8,321 nt of DNA from NIC37A-2 sp050289625. Lineage in GTDB: Bacteria > Myxococcota_A > Polyangia > Polyangiales > Polyangiaceae. Location of the stretch: NCBI GenBank assembly GCA_050289625.1, contig JBNKGC010000238.1, forward strand, positions 1 to 8,321, given 5' to 3'. Within the stretch, counting starts at the first letter, position 1. Every line of letters starts with the position of its first letter. The translations under genes were made by a program, and so were the position numbers. Shown here piece after piece: positions 7,243 through 8,321 of the stretch. The notes beneath the pieces were generated by a model. It did not search any database. It was not told the origin of the DNA and worked only from the letters and a program-made list of their open reading frames with translations.

Positions 7243-7461
7243 GTTGCGCTGGCGGGCTTCACCCGGGAGCCGGGCGAGAAAAATGCGTGAGCGCGAGCAT
7301 AGATCCGGAGCGCAGAGATGACTCTCACAATTCAGCCCCAATGGGCTAATTGGTTCGAAAATCTTTCGAGAATTCCCTGAGCGTCCGCGCGCTGGCGCTG
7401 GTTCCGGACCTCGGCCGGCGTGGTCTCGGCGGCAGCCCGAGGCCCCCGGTCCGGTAAACGC
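7243..7461. other. Intergenic region upstream of the VWA-FHA gene
   Basis: This gap lies between the rplS terminator and the VWA-FHA start and must hold the promoter of the VWA-FHA/exporter unit if that unit is transcribed independently. A TATGCT hexamer on the minus strand (7296-7301) could be a -10 element, but nothing like a -35 lies at proper spacing, so I do not call a promoter. The most AT-rich part is 7321-7378, which contains the inverted repeats listed separately. No coding frame here is credible. Confidence 0.4.
7338..7369. promoter_or_regulatory. Two adjacent inverted repeats in an AT-rich island (candidate operators)
   Basis: CCAAT-N6-ATTGG (7338-7353) is followed one base later by TCGAAA-ATC-TTTCGA (7355-7369), both perfect dyads, in a locally AT-rich stretch about 100-130 bases upstream of the VWA-FHA start. 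A third overlapping dyad, AGCCC-N4-GGGCT, spans 7334-7347. Paired dyads in a promoter region are typical of binding sites for dimeric regulators. Which regulator binds is unknown. Confidence 0.4.
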
Positions 7462-7494
7462 AAAAAAGCCGGCCTCTTCAGGAAGGGGCCGGCT
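7462..7494 (-). terminator. Intrinsic terminator after rplS
   Basis: Read on the minus strand, AGCCGGCC pairs perfectly with GGCCGGCT (7487-7494 with 7467-7474). Beyond one A-C mismatch the stem adds three pairs closed by a 4-nt loop (7479-7482). A run of T follows at once (A-run 7462-7467 on the plus strand). The stem starts 24 bases after the rplS stop codon. There is no T-run on the plus-strand side, so it works for minus-strand transcription. It should largely separate rplS from the VWA-FHA unit. Confidence 0.92.
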
Positions 7495-7518
7495 CTCGTT
7501 CGCGCTGGCGCTATCGGC

Positions 7519-7893
7519 TCAGCGGTCCTTCTTGTCCTGGACGCGCGCCTTCTTGCCGGTCAGCGAGCGCAGGTAGAAGAGACGTGCACGTCGCACGACG
7601 CCCTCGGAGAGGAGCTCGATCTTCTCGACGCGGGGTGAGTGCAGCACGAAGGTTCGCTCGACGCCGACGCTGAAGCTGGTCTTTCGAACGGTGAACGTGG
7701 AGCGAGCGCCGTTGCGGTTGCGCTTGATCACGAGGCCCTTGAACACCTGAACGCGGGTCTTGTCGCCCTCGATGATTCGGTAGTGCACGGCCACCGTGTC
7801 GCCGACGCGGAACTTCGGAAGGTCGTCCCGGAGGTACTGGGACTCGAGTTTGGCGATGATGTTGCCGTTCGACGGCGCGGCTTCGGTTGCCAT
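7519..7893 (-). CDS. rplS: 50S ribosomal protein L19
   Basis: A 124-residue protein of normal length for L19, which sits at the 30S-50S interface of the ribosome. The family core is clear: KFRVGDTVAVHYRI (27-40), VFKGLVIKRNRNGARSTFTV, SVGVERTFVLHSP and a C-terminal RRARLFYLRSLTGKKAR. Val replaces the more usual Pro in the FPLHSP stretch. The start is ATG 7891-7893, preceded by a good Shine-Dalgarno sequence (GAGGAA on the minus strand, 7901-7906). In many bacteria rplS follows rpsP, rimM and trmD; here the 428 bases upstream contain none of them. The gene has its own promoter-like sequence, leader and terminator, so it appears to be a single-gene transcription unit. Confidence 0.98.
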   Translation of the reverse strand: MATEAAPSNGNIIAKLESQYLRDDLPKFRVGDTVAVHYRIIEGDKTRVQVFKGLVIKRNRNGARSTFTVRKTSFSVGVERTFVLHSPRVEKIELLSEGVVRRARLFYLRSLTGKKARVQDKKDR

Positions 7894-8002
7894 GGCAGTG
7901 TTCCTCGGACCGTCGCCCTGCGATCGGGAACCACTAGGCTCCGGTGCAGCTCGCGACTCGGTCGAAAGTCGTATGGTTGCCGGACCCTTCCGGGGCCGGG
8001 GG
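7894..8002 (-). promoter_or_regulatory. Structured 5' leader of rplS (possible autoregulatory leader)
   Basis: If transcription starts about 7 bases after the -10 element, the leader is about 109 nt. Near its 5' end CCGG-C-CCC-GGAA-GGG-U-CCGG folds into a hairpin with a GNRA-type GGAA loop (7980-7999). Further on are CGACU-N8-AGUCG (about 7953-7970) and GGAGCC-UAGU-GGUUCC (7927-7942, one G-U pair). The ribosome binding site is at 7901-7906. Several ribosomal protein operons are controlled by leader RNA that mimics the rRNA site of the protein. That role here is inference: I do not recognise a described motif, and GC-rich RNA folds easily. Confidence 0.4.
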
Positions 8003-8008
8003 AGGCGA

Positions 8009-8036
8009 ATTATGCACCTGAACGAGCGCCCGTCAA
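8009..8036 (-). promoter_or_regulatory. Sigma70-type promoter for rplS
   Basis: On the minus strand TTGACG (8031-8036) and CATAAT (8009-8014) each match the -35 and -10 consensus at 5 of 6 bases and are 16 bases apart. The -10 is one of few AT-rich hexamers in this region. It points at rplS, with a predicted start near 8002. Strong promoters are expected for ribosomal protein genes. Confidence 0.75.
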
Positions 8037-8321
8037 CGGTCCTTTACCGACCTTCGGCGATCGTTTTCCAGCTCCCGCAAGCAGCCTTCCGCATCTCGGC
8101 GCCCAAGTCCAGCGATCTCCCGACCGGGCGATCCGGACCCCGCACACTCGCTTTTTGCCCTGAACGGCCGCTCAGAGGCCCGATTCCGTCGGGAAAAGGA
8201 CCCAGCGGACGGTCGAGCCGTTTCGCGGCACAATGCCCCCAAGGCACGCGAGGCCGCAGGCCGAGGAGTGACGAGGCCGCGAGCACCGCCGCCGAGCGAC
8301 TAGCGAGGCGCCGGAGCGCAG
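8037..8321. other. Non-coding GC-rich region right of rplS
   Basis: I find no gene with recognisable product in these 285 bases; the short open frames on both strands are Arg/Pro/Ser-rich and look like GC-rich chance frames. From about 8245 to the edge the sequence becomes low-complexity, with repeated CGAG/GCGAG/GCCG units, including the nonamer CGAGGCCGC at 8249-8257 and again at 8272-8280. A T5 run at 8151-8155 has no convincing stem before it. No tRNA or known ncRNA is seen. Confidence 0.45.

Noticed and set aside
5656..7290. Long plus-strand open frame of 544 codons
   Set aside because: It is antisense to the VWA-FHA gene, which has a signal peptide, a TM helix and an FHA domain in the other frame. 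Long antisense frames arise from GC-rich codon bias.
7339..7341. TTG start for the VWA-FHA gene, 33 codons upstream
   Set aside because: It would place a Cys/Arg-rich segment before the signal peptide; the ATG at 7240-7242 gives a normal signal peptide.
8120..8156. Possible plus-strand terminator (CGGG/CCCG with a T5 run)
   Set aside because: The stem is only about four pairs with a 10-base loop, and it is several bases away from the T-run.
7639..8163. Plus-strand 174-codon open frame
   Set aside because: Antisense to rplS and its promoter and leader, with no recognisable domain.
8044..8286. Minus-strand 80-codon open frame upstream of rplS
   Set aside because: No recognisable motif, Arg/Gly/Pro-rich, and its end lies close to the rplS promoter; no ribosome binding site was identified.
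1..8321. CRISPR array, tRNA, insertion sequence or phage genes
   Set aside because: No regularly spaced repeats, tRNA-like folds, transposase motifs or phage proteins were seen on either strand.

Overview
This is a GC-rich stretch of bacterial chromosome in which every confidently called gene lies on the minus strand. High GC, strong G/C preference at third codon positions, multi-FHA ABC exporters, a membrane VWA-FHA protein and a large soluble hybrid kinase together suggest a myxobacterium (Myxococcota, perhaps Polyangiales-like) or a related deltaproteobacterial lineage. This is inference from gene style; there is no rRNA or other marker able to place the organism firmly, although rplS (ribosomal protein L19) is present.

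Layout from right to left, in the direction of transcription. Positions 8037-8321 hold no gene I can support, only low-complexity GC-rich sequence. A good sigma70-type promoter (8009-8036) precedes a leader of about 110 nt with hairpins, then rplS (7519-7893), then a clear intrinsic terminator (7462-7494). An intergenic stretch with an AT-rich island and two inverted repeats follows. Next is a two-gene unit: a signal-peptide/VWA-like/transmembrane/FHA protein (5119-7242) and, 21 bases after its stop, a 997-residue exporter with three FHA domains, an ABC ATPase and an ABC2-type permease (2104-5097). After a 193-base gap rich in palindromes comes a soluble hybrid histidine kinase (from 1910 leftward), whose frame stays open to the left edge.

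How the parts may work together: the VWA-FHA protein and the FHA-ABC exporter are adjacent, co-directional and share FHA (phosphothreonine-binding) domains that should all lie in the cytoplasm. The plausible reading is one membrane export complex gated by Ser/Thr phosphorylation, comparable in architecture to mycobacterial Rv1747 (FHA-FHA-ABC-permease, regulated by PknF). No Ser/Thr kinase or phosphatase lies in the window. The exported substrate cannot be read from the sequence.

The left end is anomalous. The first ~105 bases encode, on the plus strand, a fragment of a different histidine kinase, ending in a clear dimerisation-helix motif. This runs head-on into the C-terminus of the minus-strand kinase, which has no stop codon in the window. 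It looks like a rearrangement breakpoint or an assembly chimera.
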